DNA of 64,000 nucleotides from Forficula auricularia. Its lineage: Eukaryota; Arthropoda; Insecta; Dermaptera; Forficulidae. Positions 1-11,923 of this stretch are shown one piece after another. Made by a program: the position numbers and the translations under genes. The stretch is from positions 7,155,171 to 7,219,170 of the forward strand of contig JALMQS010000816.1 of assembly GCA_024734495.1 (NCBI GenBank). Direction: 5' to 3'. The first letter of the stretch is position 1; each line of letters starts with the position of its first letter. The notes beneath the pieces were generated by a model. It was not told where the DNA came from. It saw nothing but the letters and a program-made list of their open reading frames with translations, and did no database searches.

Positions 1-120
1 TTCAAATTAATACACATTATGGACGGAAATGATAATAATAGTTAAAAGAAAGAAGGTTTGGGTTTCGCCAGGTGTTTCACCCAAAAGAATACCGAAAGGC
101 GTCCACTGTAAGAAGGCAAC

Positions 121-282
121 ATGGCTTTTGCTGATTTTTCCTTCGCCAAAAAGATCGTTGAGATCGCGAAAATATACAACAAAATTCCGGAGGAAATTAC
201 GAGTCTAGCTCTAAATAAATTTAAATCCTCCTTCTTCTTTAGGTGCCGTCTCCGTTCCGAAGGTTGGCAATCATTAAGGTGA
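121..282 (+). pseudogene. possible LINE C-terminal fragment
   Basis: A 53-codon frame contains AKIYNKIPEEITSLALNKF, which resembles the C-terminal tail of non-LTR reverse transcriptases (a Tyr-Asn-x-Leu/Ile-Pro motif followed by a helix). It runs head-on into the 3' tail of the minus-strand LINE at 239. The match is weak. Confidence 0.25.
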
Positions 283-937
283 TTTTTACTTATGAGACCG
301 CAGATCTAAATAGTTGGTGGCTAGTACAACCAAACCATTCTCTGAGGTTCCCAAACCATGATTTTCGACTCCTCCCTATGGATCTCTTTCCTATAATTTT
401 TCCTTGCATAATATTTTGCAGTATTTGATATTTCTCCCCTCTCATGATATGTCCCATATATAAAATTTTTCTTCTCTTAATTGTTAGAATCACCTCCCTC
501 TCCTTCTTCATACGTCTCATCACCTCCACGTTAGTCACTCTCTCCATCCATGAGATCCTCAGCATTCTTCTATATATCCACATCTCGAATGCCTCCAGTC
601 TCCTTACATCGGCTTTCCTCAGTGTCCAGGCCTCCATCCCGTAGTATAGCACTGATAGGACATAGCATCTCATCATTCGTGTCTTTAGTTCAATGTTCAG
701 GTCTCGGCAGCAGAAAAGTTTCTTCATTTTTAGAAATGTACTTCTCGCCCGTTCAATTCTTATTCGTATTTCTTGGGAGCTGTCATTATTTTCATTAATG
801 GTTGTGCCCAGGTATTTGTGTTCTCTCACCCTTTCAACAGGTTGGTTTTTTACATAAATCCCACAGTTATTTTGAATTGTTTTAGATATTAACATATATT
901 TTGTTTTACCTATATTCAGTGATAGTCCTCCACACTA
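239..937 (-). pseudogene. LINE reverse-transcriptase C-terminus, 5' truncated
   Basis: The fragment reads LSLNIGKTKYM, then EHKYLGTTINENND, then the C-terminal domain with LYYGMEAWTLRKADVRRLEAFEMW, RRMLRISWMERVTNVEVMRR and MGHIMRGEKY. This end is typical of an insect endonuclease/reverse-transcriptase LINE. One Lys codon has become TAA (290-292); the same frame then continues through LMIANLRNGDGT to a natural stop at 239. The 5' end is truncated near 937, so it cannot move by itself. The 3' end (GGAGACGGCACC then A-rich) is shared with the SINE at 23398-23690. Confidence 0.85.
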
Positions 938-1114
938 CTAAAAAAGGCATACTATCGGGTTGGCGAGTTTTTAGACGACGATCATGCCTGGACTTGATTT
1001 CTGACATTCTAAACAGGATTACTTTCGATATTTGTATTTTATTTGTTTTATTTCTTTATTTTATTTTGCTTTTCTTTGTTTATTCATTTATTATTTTATT
1101 TTTTAAATCATGAC

Positions 1115-1830
1115 TCATCAAGTGCTTCTCCGTGGAGCCCATGATGAATTTTTACTTTATCCAATGCGAAGCATGGGTAAAGTATTGTAATCGGTCTCGC
1201 GGCAAGCGTGGCTTCAAAGGGTCCTCAGGTAAAGACTACGGAACCCATGGTCTCAATTAAAGTCACAAATTATAGTATTCAATTAGGTTGAATTTTAGCA
1301 CGTGACGGTTTTGCCAAAAATTACATGGGGTCTCGTCGAGAGGCCAAAAAGTGCGATTTTTTCATTTAGTGCGTGCGGATGTATGTATGGATGGATGTAT
1401 GGATGGATGGATGGATGTATCAAACTTGAGTTGTTTGCCATAAAAGAATTTAGTCTTTTTGATTTTAAGTCGATTCATCCACGTTTTCAGTAGAGGTTGC
1501 CATTAATAGTCAAAATATCAAAAATGGAATGTAATAAGGTTATTTATCTAATATTAGATAAGAATTGATCGTTATTTTTGATTTTAAGTCGATTCCTCCA
1601 TGTCTTCAGCAGTGGTTACCAATAATAACCGAAATGTCAAAAATCCAATATAGAATGGTTATTCCTCAAGTACTAGATGAGAATCGATCATTATTTTTGA
1701 ATTATAGTCAACATGAACTGCAAATTGCATTGATATCTGATTAATAATAAAGGAATAAACATATTAATATTTCAAATGAATTTGGATAAAGTTTAGCAAC
1801 GATCCGTTGCAGTTTATTTTTTTTACATAT
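1115..1830. repeat. dispersed repeat, second copy inverted in two pieces
   Basis: 1130-1440 recurs inverted at about 35080-35400. 1437-1815 recurs inverted at about 30560-30895. The two LINEs at 30928-34890 lie between those pieces, so they may have landed inside the second copy. No coding capacity is seen. The stretch around 1379-1420 is a TGGA/TGTA simple repeat. Confidence 0.6.
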
Positions 1831-1857
1831 AAATAATAAATAAATAAATTTTTAAAG

Positions 1858-1882
1858 GGGCCCCCTAAAGCCGGGGGCCCGA
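1858..1882. repeat. GC-rich hairpin, probable transposon end
   Basis: GGGCCCCC, a short loop and GGGGGCCC can form an 8-bp stem in otherwise very AT-rich DNA. This looks like the end of a hAT-type or Helitron-type element. No partner end was found. 1980-2520 is AT-rich and I see no feature in it. Confidence 0.35.
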
Positions 1883-2623
1883 AAGCGTTGCTTCGAATAT
1901 GGATATGATTTTCGATAGGCATTTTCATTGACTGAAAAGAGAAGATTATTTTTATGGAAAAAATTAAACAAAACGCCAATTTTTAATGAAAAAAATCTAT
2001 AAAAAAGACTCAATAAATATAAGATCAACCCAATAGTTTCGATAATTTATTTTACCATTAGCCATAATTGTAATTATAATTTTTATAGAAACTTAAAATA
2101 CTCAACTATTCTCATAAGAAACAAAATTATATAAATATATAAATAATAACTACCTATAATCTCTTAAAATTTGAACAATAATAATAAATTTAGAATAAAA
2201 AGTTGAGCAGTAAGAATATAAATAAAATGGGATATTAGAAAAAAGAATAAATGATAAATATAACTATAAAATATTATATAGATCAAGTTGTTTTGTCAAG
2301 ATAGAAAATAAATATATAAAGAAACAAATTTTCAGTTAAAAATCAAATGAAATAGACATATCAAGATCAAATATCAGAATGAACTTCAGCATTTAATCGT
2401 ACTCTTATGATAAGATTGCCATCGTCATCTCGATTAAGCACATTTTGAGAAGAAAGCTTCTAGTTTTTGTCATTTTGGACCCTCTAATACCTCAATTTGA
2501 TTTTTTTTTTTATTCTATTAGACTTTTTATTACAATTTTGATGGCTGTATATGTATATAATTAAGTAATGGAGAGGGATTCAGCCAATGGGTAGCCTCTG
2601 CTGAATAAAAAACTCCCAATTAT

Positions 2624-2667
2624 GGAAAACGTTTCGGCTTTAATTCAATAATGCCATCATCAGTTCC
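2624..2667 (-). ncRNA. hammerhead-like ribozyme core
   Basis: Read on the minus strand: GGAA, CTGATGA, one extra T, stem II GGC/GCC with a 14-nt loop, GAAACG, then TTTTCC. GGAA can pair with TTCC as stem I, with cleavage expected after the U before that TTCC. Stem III would be minimal. Confidence 0.5.
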
Positions 2668-3608
2668 TAAGAGCTGAAAAAAGCGATAGAGCTCACATGT
2701 AAAAATACAATAAATTTTTTTTACAAAAATCCAAAGTTGTTAATTATAAAATTATATCTTACAGTATTAGCGACACAATTAATTTTATAAATAAATTGTA
2801 CGCAGGCAGAGTTGTTATGGATTTTATCATAATATACAAAATTATATGAAATATAAAATGGTACATAAATCTTGGTGTGCTCTCACTAGATATGCGCAAC
2901 GTCTCAAGTACAACTAAAGCAAATTTTCATTTCATTCAAATAATAACAGTATGAGGACATTGATCTAATTTGGATCACTGACCCCTCACAAACATCTCTC
3001 AATTAAAAGGATTTCTCCAAATATTAATCAACATTAAGAATATCAAATTTCAATTTAAAATGACAAAATATAAAATCTTTTCTATAATTCTTTCCTTTTT
3101 TTCTCAATATTTACTATACTGGGGCATCAGTATTTGTCAATATTGACAAGTAGGCATTGCTAAGCCCAATACAATCTGTTTGAAAATTAAGAGCCCTTTG
3201 CCCATAGGTCTTAATAAAACATTTTTCTGTTAACAGACGCTTATAATTGTTATCTAATCTCATCAAGAGCCCTTTGCTCATAGGTCTTAATAAAATATTT
3301 TTCTGCTAACAGACGCTTATATTGTAATTGTTATCTAATCTCATCAAGACGACAGCATCATCGAAGTCAAATCCATCGTCGTCTCAATATAATGGGAGCT
3401 CAGGACTGTCTAAGCTTTTTTATTTATTATACTCAATTCATGTTCTCTTTTCCGCAAAGAACAACTCTGCCTGCGTACAATTTATTTATAAAATTGATTG
3501 TGTCGCTAATACTGTAAGATATAATTTTATAATTAACAACTGTGGATTGTTGTAAAAAAATTTTATTGTATTTTTACATGTGTGCTCTATCGGTTTTTTC
3601 AGCTCTTA

Positions 3609-3652
3609 GGAACTGATGATGGCATTATTGAATTGAAGCCGAAACGTTTTCC
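3609..3652 (+). ncRNA. hammerhead-like ribozyme core
   Basis: This is the mirror copy of the core at 2624-2667, with the same stem I (GGAA/TTCC) and stem II (GGC/GCC). The conserved CTGATGA and GAAA are intact. Confidence 0.5.
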
Positions 3653-3996
3653 ATAATTGGGAGTTTTTTGTTCGGCAGAGGCTGCCCATTGGCTGAATCC
3701 CTCTCCATTACTTAATTATAGACTTTTTATATTCTAAATTTTAATATGTTTGCAAAATATTTTTTTGCATAAAATCACGAGATTGTCTTCTGAGTTGTTA
3801 TGGATAATTTTTATTACATGCCAGAAGGGTTGTATTCACCCTCGTGGGATACAATCCCAAGTGCCAAAAAGCAATCCTGCCCTTTGTGGGCAGCCCTTCG
3901 AGGCATAATAAAAATTCTTCCAGAACTTAAAAGACTTAATTTTTTAAATTGAAAGGTTTTTAAAAGACAATAATTTCAGTTAATTATTATTATTTA

Positions 3997-4315
3997 TTTT
4001 ATTAATTCACCAATCAGTTTCGGTCACCACTGGTGGACCATCTTCAAGTAGTACTAAAAATTGGAAAATGAAACATTTGTAAATTTTTTTGGACAATTAC
4101 ATAATACAAAAAATATAGAAATACATACAATTTCGTTCAAGATCTGGAAATTGTCACTTTGTATACATAAACCATCCTTGACTTACTACTCTACATTTTT
4201 TGTATTATGTAATTGATTAAAAAAATTTACGAATGTTTAATTTTCCAAATTTTGGTATTACTGAAGATGGTCAACCAGTGGTGACCGAAACTGATTGGTG
4301 AATCAAGAAAATAAA
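3997..4315. mobile_element. foldback element with degraded hammerhead-like cores
   Basis: Inverted arms face each other. The minus-strand core is at 4011-4048 and the plus-strand core at 4261-4296. Both keep GAAGATGGTC, an inner hairpin, GACCGAAAC. The plus copy has CTGAAGA; the minus copy has an extra T (CTTGAAGA). The sequence after GAAAC does not give a good stem I or NUH cleavage site, so these are probably inactive. Confidence 0.5.
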
Positions 4316-4689
4316 TTTGAATGACTCTCTCTTATCCTAAGGATGCGAATATTATGTTTAGTAGTCTGAAAAATAGAAATATAGTTAAAAGATTATCTAT
4401 TGTTCTGTGGAAATTGTTTGATTTTAAATATTTATTTAAAAAATTTTTTTTTCTAAATTTTATCTTCTTGAGTTCTAATCATTTTTGAGTATTCTTCCAT
4501 AGCAATATCTTGAGAAAATTGTCCCATGGGGAGGTATCCCGTTGCCTTTCTACTGTATTTGATGTTGAAAATTTTCTCATCCGATTGGGAATTGATCTCG
4601 ACGCGATTTATATTTATTTTATGTTTTTATAATAAAAATTATAAATTACAATTATTTGGTGAGTAGTTATAAAATTTATAATTTTTATA

Positions 4690-5443
4690 CCGGGTGAGTT
4701 TTTTTTATCTTGAGACAGTCTTGTAACTCAGAAACAGTGCATTATATGAAAAAAGTTTCAAATAAAAGTTTATTTATATCACAGGGAACTAAACTACGCT
4801 ATTGTTTGTCGATCTAGAACAAGCTTTCAAGGGTATTTCGAGGTCAAGATCTGTTTTTTGTATGAAAACCTATATGTTTCTGTACATTTTCTTAATCTAG
4901 AAAAAAAAACTGAACAACTTTCATTAGAACTATTTTTTTATACAACACTAGTTGCAAGGCCCGCCTTCCGCGGCCCTCTTGCTAGCCAGGGGGCCGCCGC
5001 CTGGAACCCCAACCCACGAACTCCACCCTCACACTCCACTCCACTCCCACCCACTACACCTCCCGAAACCCACCCAGCACCCCTACCTCCGCACCATGCA
5101 CCCGTGCCCAACCCCCGCCCCCCACCCCCACACCACCACCCGCACCTTTTAAGTTTCTTCGTAGCCTTTACATTTCCTGTGTTTTTTTTTGTTTTTTAAA
5201 TAGATTTACAACACGATAAAATGAAGCTCCTGAGGGCAAAATGATTAAATTATTTATTTAATGTTTAAATATTTGATTATTATTATTTGATAATTAAGTT
5301 GAATGATTGTTAAAAATAATTATTAGGATATTTATTAATATAGCGTAGTTTAATTCCCCCCCCTGATATAAATGAAACTTTTTTTCATATAATGCACTGT
5401 TTTGGAGTTATAAGATTGTCTCAAGATAAAAAAACTCACCCGG
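4690..5443. mobile_element. TIR element with TA target duplication
   Basis: Arms of about 110 bp begin CCGGGTGAGTTTTTT and are flanked by TA (4688-4689 and 5444-5445). TA plus this terminus suggests a Tc1/mariner-type non-autonomous element. Single-arm relatives occur at 32755-32840 and 42293-42393. No transposase is present. Confidence 0.6.
4949..5150 (-). mobile_element. Helitron-like 3' end with C-rich tract
   Basis: On the minus strand the segment ends in a GC-rich imperfect hairpin, then TTGCAACTAG followed by T, a Helitron-style CTAG terminus. The remainder is a C-rich, G-poor tract. The same ending (TTGCACCTAG, then T) and the same C-rich text recur at 40373-40490. The open frames across the C-rich tract are compositional. 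Confidence 0.45.
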
Positions 5444-5449
5444 TATATT

Positions 5450-6335
5450 TATTTTATATCAATCGACATCGATTTTCCAAAAGAACGAATTTAATTTTTA
5501 ATATTAAAATATAAATATTTTTGTTTTTGTGTGATTCGTGATATTGTTATTTTTATAAATTCTAAGTTGATTGCATTAAATCAAAAAAAAGACTTATTAG
5601 CCCATAATAAATTACTCATTACTTTGAAAAGATATAACTATTATAATTAAATAATAATTTTCTGAGGACAGAAGACGAAAAGGGCTGTCAATGAATCGAG
5701 TCTTCCAAATCTCTTCGTTATAATCTTATAATTCTAAAATGTGATTTATTTATATATACAAATAAATCACATAACTTATTCAAATAGCTTCTAAAATATT
5801 AACAGAAGCAAAATTTGGACCACTCGGTTCTTTAGTGGGACTGTTTTTTTCCACTCTAAACGTTTCTATTTGATTTTCAGTAATTCTTTATCTCTTGAAG
5901 AGTTATTACAGTCAATCTCTGTAAATTATTTTCCTTGCTAGTGCCAAACATGTAAATTGATAAAATGATAAATTCCATATATTATCTATAAAAGATTCAT
6001 ATTTAATGATAGAAAAGGGAATTTACAAATCAAATTATTTATACACTAATAAATAAATTGTAGAAATGCACAATATAAATAAATGAAGTTTATTTCACTA
6101 TTATTCGAAGTTTATTTTGTCTTTCGGCTTATTTTTACCCAATTTCCTCACTAATTCTATATAAATATCAAATATCACTTACCTACACAAATTTTAAATT
6201 ATCATTTAACACCTATTATTCATATATAGTTTACATCTCAAAAATATATACTTCAGCATTTTAATTCATTTATGTATATAACTACCTATATATAAAATCA
6301 AAGGGTTTAATAGTTCTTCAAACCGATTGAAGTAG
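5450..6335. other. AT-rich region, nothing recognised
   Basis: I find no ORF of interest, no inverted repeat and no match to the other repeats in the window. Confidence 0.5.
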
Positions 6336-6337
6336 TA

Positions 6338-6887
6338 TAGGGTGGGGCATAAAGATCTCCCACATTTTGAAGAGGTATAAAAAATGAAAAAATTTAACTA
6401 GAAAAAAACTGAATATATTTTTAAAAGAACATAAAATAATTAAAAAAAAAATGCTTTTTAAACGATATATCAGTCGAAAAAAAGGGGTGGAGGGTCAAAA
6501 ATGAAAATTCTACCCCTTTTGACCAAACTCAACCAAATTTTGTATATATATTCTGTAGGCTCCCATAGGGCTAGAAATGCAAAAACTAACCACCCAAAAT
6601 GGGTCCTTTTGACCAAACTATGTTTATAAAATTTGGTTAGTTTTTGCATTTCTTGCATTCTGGGGGCCCACAGAATATGTGTACAAAATTTGATTGAGTT
6701 TGGTCGAAAGGGCTAGAATTTTCATTTTTGACTCCCCCCCCCCATTTTTTTGTCTGATAATGTTTAAAACACATTAAAAAAATTATTTTATATTCTTCTC
6801 AAAAATATATTCAGTTTTTTCTACTAGCTAAATTTTTTCATTTTTTATACCTCTTCAAAATGTGGTAGATCTTTATGCCTTACCCTG
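6338..6887. mobile_element. TIR element with TA flanks
   Basis: The termini are TAGGGTGGGGCATAAAGATC and its inverted counterpart (to 6887), both flanked by TA. Inside are inverted copies of a unit related to 28200-28500, 29200-29340, 38940-39235 and 53300-53640. It has no coding capacity. A partial relative with the same right end lies at 38940-39235. Confidence 0.6.
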
Positions 6888-6915
6888 TATTTGGAGACGG
6901 ACTGAAAAATGAATT

Positions 6916-7093
6916 GAGTGGATTTTGATGAGCCAGTCCAAAATTCAAAAAGAGAGAAAATTTAAACTATCTTTTTTTATTCAAAAACCGACGTTTCGGA
7001 GGTTTATTTCTCCTTCTTCAGAGTTTTGAATAAAGAAGATAGTTTAAATTATTTCTTTTTTTGAATTTTGGACTGCCTCATCAAAATCCACTC
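6916..7093. mobile_element. small foldback element with a hammerhead-like core in its loop
   Basis: Arms of about 70 bp (6916-6986 and 7024-7093) flank the ribozyme-like core at 6980-7030. The arms contain the GGACTG..TCATCA text that also follows the core at 37256-37306. Confidence 0.6.
6980..7030 (-). ncRNA. hammerhead-like ribozyme core, well preserved
   Basis: On the minus strand: TTCAAAACT, CTGAAGA, A, stem II GGAG/CTCC, GAAACGTC, then GGTTTTTGAA. The outer strands pair over about 9 bp as stem I with one bulged U. Cleavage would follow GTC. This is one of the best fits to a type I hammerhead here, apart from the extra A before stem II. Confidence 0.6.
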
Positions 7094-7099
7094 AGTTCT

Positions 7100-8640
7100 T
7101 CAAACCATTCAAATTATTTTTAAATAAAAAATGCTATGTATGGTAAATTTTTAATGGTAGTTATAAATGATAAAAATAGACAAGTTACAATTTTTTTTTT
7201 ATTAAAGGAGATCCAAAATACCAATTACATTACATCAAAAATCATTATCAGATATAAGATATGAACTACTAAGTTAAGAAATAAGATACCCAAATACGTA
7301 AATATTTCAATTACATTTTTGAGATAGTAATTTAAGACTTGTATATTAAAATAATTTCTCAAAGAAAATCAAGAGCATAGTTTACAATTTACATAATCAT
7401 TTTTATATCAGAAGGGAATCAGTGATCCTTGGACCTCAATTATTTTCTAAATGGAAAAACTAATAAACTTTAATATTTCCCTTGTCTATATTTAAATCTA
7501 CAGCTTTATTTTGGTCCAGAAATAAATAATAGTGTGTGGTGGGTGAACATTTATTCCACTAAGGCGTTAGAATATAGGGGTAAAATTTTTGGGCTTTACA
7601 TAAGGCTTGAATTATTACATACAGTATTTATTTTTAAACTTTAAAAAATAAAACAATTTGAAATAATTAAGTTATAGTTAAAACTAAGATTTAAGACAAT
7701 TTAATAGATAATTGATTGATAGATTGTAACTGATTATATTTATCCCTCCCCTGGATACAAACCCTTTAAGTTAAGAAAGAGGGTGCAAGATTTGGTTCGG
7801 GATCGAAAGTATTTGTATTTAATGTATAAATGAATTAAGGAGCCCAAGAATATATTTTTATTGATATTATAAATAAAATTAATAATTTTAAAATGATAGC
7901 GAAGCATGTCAATGAGCTCTGCACGAAAGCATGAATCCCCTAGATTTTGTATTTTTTTCTGCAACTATAGACCATTTAGTGGTGCAATGTTTTAAAAATA
8001 ATTCAATTTAATAATCTTTATAAAAAAATAAATAATATAAGTAAGGTATTTTTTGTAGTAATGATAGATAATTGATATTTATTTGTCTAGAAAATGCTTG
8101 CTTAATGTAGAAAAAACAATTGCAAAAGATAGAAGATTCTAATTATTTAAGATTAGTAAACGAATTTGTAGAATAGTAAGTTTAATTTGTTTAAAATAGG
8201 CATGTTTGGCGAATCATTTCTAACTCTTGTATGAAATAGTTTAAGTGTAAAACAAAACTCTTAGATATGAGTCTTAATATTTATTATTAACCAATACAGG
8301 CGGTTTTCGAATTAAAAGCACGTATCTCATGTTCCTGAAACCGTTTTCAGGTCGTACTTGTATTTAACTTGGATATTTGATGAACAGAGCACTACATTAA
8401 ATCAAAATAAACAATTAGGCTAAAAGCAGCTCTAGTTGTCGATTTCGAATTATGAATTTAATTGTTTATTCATAAATTATCCTTATGGGATTGGGAATCC
8501 CTTAATATTTACGCAACAGTCCGGCCCACCGTAACCTGGAGATAGCCTGTATATATAATTTACATTAATAGCTAATAATAAAGCTAAAAATAAGTTAATA
8601 AATAAATATAGGCCAGGTAAATTAGACTTCTGATAGCCAA
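7100..8640. other. AT-rich region, nothing recognised
   Basis: I see no credible coding frame. 8290-8560 contains mixed repeat-like sequence without a clear end. The frame at 7740-7964 has no recognisable protein. Confidence 0.4.
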
Positions 8641-9665
8641 TAAATATGCAGATTGGAAATAATTTTAATCGATGTTAGATATCCCAAATAAGAGTTATAT
8701 GAGTTTGCGACGGTTTCTGGCTGATGCTAAATTGTTGAGAGCCTGAAAACCACGACAATTTTGGACTTTTTCAGATTTTTGCTTATAACTCGAAAAACAG
8801 GCGTCCTATGGAAAATTTCACTCTTACAAAAACGAAAGAGCATAAAGTTTCGCGTCGAATAACCTACTTAAAAATTAAAATCGGTTCAGCCGTTTGGCCA
8901 CAATCGATCGTCAAACATAGGCAGTTTTTACTTATTTGGCGGAAAAGTGAATTATGTTTACCCCTAATAGTTTCCAAATGGCTAAAAAATGAGATTGGCA
9001 ATGTTTAATCTTAATTGGACAACGGTAACCCGGGCCCTAATGAGGTAGGATCATGTCGTGTCTTGGAAAATGCTGGATATCTTCAAATCTAAATGTTTTA
9101 ACAAAAAAGTGGCTCAAGTAAAACTTCAAGGCTAGAAAATGAGACAAGAATCAAGATACTAGGATGAGTGGTTTTCATTTTATGAAGGAAAACTTCAACC
9201 TTACTGCTGCACGGGTTACCATTGTCCAATTAAGATGAAATTTTGATAATCTCATTTTTTAGCCAATTGGCAACTATTATGGGGTCAGCACCGCAAAAAT
9301 TCTAAGAGTGGTTTCTTGTGACCACCTAATGAGCATAATTCACTTTTCCGCCAAGTTGGTAAAAATTGGCTATCTTTGACGATCGATTGTGGCTAAACGG
9401 CTGAACCGATTTTAACTTTTAAGTAGGTCATACGACGCGAAATCTTGTCTTCTTTCATTATGGTGAGAGTTAAATTTTCAATACAACGCTAATTGGTTTA
9501 ATTGGTTAATGGTTTTCGAGTTATAAGTCAAAATCTGAAAAAAGTCCAAAATTTTCTTGGTTTTTGGGCCCTCAAAAATGTATCACCAGCCAGAAAACTC
9601 ATATATTAACTCTTATTTGGGATGCATACCGTCGATTAAAATTATTTCCAGCTTGTGCATATTTA
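8640..9665. mobile_element. 1-kb foldback element
   Basis: Arms of about 330 bp (8640-8970 and 9320-9665) are imperfect inverted copies, centred near 9150. The arms contain the phrase TATAACTCGAAAA and a sequence also present in the hAT-ended element at 18246-19760 and near 45280. No protein is encoded; the plus-strand frame at 8808-9008 lies inside an arm and is not convincing. Confidence 0.6.
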
Positions 9666-9926
9666 TGCGGCCTTTTTTCGGTCTTGGGCTAATATACGAA
9701 TAAATTTTTGAAACAATAAAAACTCTTATAACTCATTTAAATTAAAAGGTTTATTATGAAAAGACCTAGATTTGGTATTTTGATTAAATATTCCCTTCAG
9801 AATAATTTTGTATTCTGATGGAAATATCTCATCAAAAATATATTAATATTAAAATAAATCTATATTTAATGGGGTTTTTTTCTCAAAGATTGTCCAATTT
9901 AAATTATCCAGCATGATATTGAAATA

Positions 9927-11494
9927 CACTGGACAAAATTAGCGGAACAACAAAAAAAGCTATAATTCGATTTAAAGCGACTCTTATCTTTTAATTTCTG
10001 TATTAATTTGTTAAAACATTATTTTTAAACTTAATTTAATAACTCACATAAATATAAATTTTTCCTCAAATCTCACATTTTATTTAAATTTTATAACATT
10101 TTCTTTATTAGGTACATTCTATCAAATTGGTTTTCGCTTAGAATTAACTGTTTTCTTTTTAAAACATTGTTTGAACAAAATTGATTTATTATTAAAATTG
10201 GCTCGTCAGACATTAAACTCGACATTAAATGCAAATTGACGGACCTGAGCGAATTTGAGATCGCCTGAGATGTTACGTTAAATGAAAACAGGAAAAGGAC
10301 ATACCAAGCAGTGGCTGAAATGCTTAGTGTATCGAAATCCACTATACAACGATATCGCAACATTGGACAATACAAGAGACGTGAAGGCCAAGGTAGAAAA
10401 AGTGCTACATCCACTAGAGACGATAGATTTATTGTTAGCTCTGCTCTGAGAAATCGTGCCCATACCGTAAGTGACATCCGAAATCAAATGAAAGAAGTGA
10501 GACAGGTGACTGTGTCTGTTAAGACAGTTTAAAGAAGACTGAACGAAGCTGGATTACTGTCGCGAAGACCGGCCAAGGGTCCCCTTTTAGAGAAACACCA
10601 TCGAGTAGATGGTCTGCAATTTGCAAAAAATATGAGAATTGGTCTGAGATGGATTGGAGCCTTGTTTTGTTCACAGACGATTCAAGATTTTGTCTAAAGC
10701 CAGACGGTGAAAGCCTGAGAGTGTGGAGACGTCACAATGAGAGGTACCATCAATGTTTCAACAGTCTTCCGCGGACGGCTTTCGGTGGCGGCTCTGTTAT
10801 GGTTTGGGCTGGCATTTCTTTGGGGTCACGCACGGAATTACACATCGAGGAAAATGAGTCAATGAATGCTGAAAGGTATATTTCAGACACTAGAAGATTA
10901 TGGGATACCTTTCGCACCATACATTGGCGACTAATTTATTCTAATGCATAATAACGTTCGCCCTCACGTAGCCCAGAAAGTTTGTCGCTATTTGTCACCA
11001 GTGAATTTGTCAACAATGAATTGGCCTGAACGCTCTCCAGATTTAAATCCTATTGAGCATGTCTGGGACATGTTGGGAAGATCATTTAAGAGATCTCTAG
11101 CTCCTGTTAACCTAGAGACTGAAAAATGCACTTCTTGAGGAAGCGTATCGAATACCCCAAAAATTCATTGATAACACAATTATGAACATGCCTAGGAGAG
11201 TTAATTGTGTTATCACACTCAGGGGAGGGAATACAAATTATTAAAACAATTTAAAGTTTTTATAAAGAAAAAAAATACAGTCAAACATGAAATCACTTAA
11301 TTTCAGATAAGGCATATTTTTTTAATTTTAGATTATTTTAAAATTTTGCAATTTGTTAATTAATATCAAAATTAGTTCAAAATTATCAAAATCACTTAAA
11401 AAATAAGTCACTAAAAGTATATATATATATATATATAAATTAAGCATATTTTTCTGGCTTTTATTCGACGTTCCGCTAATTTTGTCCACGAGTG
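9927..11494 (+). mobile_element. full-length Tc1-like transposon (inactive)
   Basis: The TIRs start CACTGGACAAAATTAGCGGA (left) and match inverted at the right end. TA duplications flank both ends (9925-9926, 11495-11496). Its length, 1568 bp, is usual for Tc1 elements. It carries the broken transposase at 10218-11138. (AT)n repeats lie near 11420. Confidence 0.85.
10218..11138 (+). pseudogene. Tc1-like DD34E transposase, broken
   Basis: Cut-and-paste transposase. Visible parts: LSEFEIA then a stop, an HTH region YQAVAEMLSVSKSTIQRY, RRLNEAGLLSRRPAKGPLL, first catalytic Asp in LVLFTDDSRFCL, FGGGSVMVWAGIS, the second site as HNNVRPH (normally DNARPH, so the Asp has become Asn), and SPDLNPIEHVWD with the catalytic Glu. 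Stops and frameshifts occur near 10260, 10530, 10640 and 10940. The lost Asp means no activity even if the frame were whole. Confidence 0.85.
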
Positions 11495-11923
11495 TATTTC
11501 AATTTTTAGTAAATCTTATAAATCTGTTCTTGATGAGAGATGTGATGATTGATGTATTGTTGTTGTTTTGGGCTCTCGATGTGTCTGTCGTTGATGTTGC
11601 AGGGAGCCGTGAGACCTGCATGCCTTTAGATCGGCGATCGTTCTACCTACTTAGAAGACCTCTTGATTGATTGAGCTTGATTGTCTCCGCCTCTCTTGCT
11701 GGAGAGCTCTTTTACTCTTGGCATATTTTATTGCATGCTTAAGAAATTTTTCTTGTTCTCGACTTGCATCCAAACAAGTCTTAGTTTCATAGTAGTGTTG
11801 ATGTTATTTGAAATTTGAAATCAGAATTAAGTTTTGATGATCCATCCAGATTCAATAAACCGGTAAAGAAAAGCTTTATTTGAATATCAATATTATGAAT
11901 AAATTAAATTTCTAGATTAAATG

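Larger units (their letters stand above)
2531..3720. mobile_element. foldback element with a hammerhead-like core in each arm
   Basis: Arms of about 260 bp (2556-2830 and 3455-3720) are inverted copies. Each contains the core CTGATGA, hairpin, GAAAC. GACTTTTTAT occurs directly on both sides (2521-2530 and 3721-3730) and is a candidate target-site duplication. The inner part holds a tandem duplication of about 75 bp (3189-3265 and 3266-3340). No protein is encoded. Confidence 0.65.

Noticed and set aside
4858..5199. Proline-rich ORFs on the plus strand
   Set aside because: Compositional product of the C-rich Helitron-like tract; similar frames occur at each such tract.
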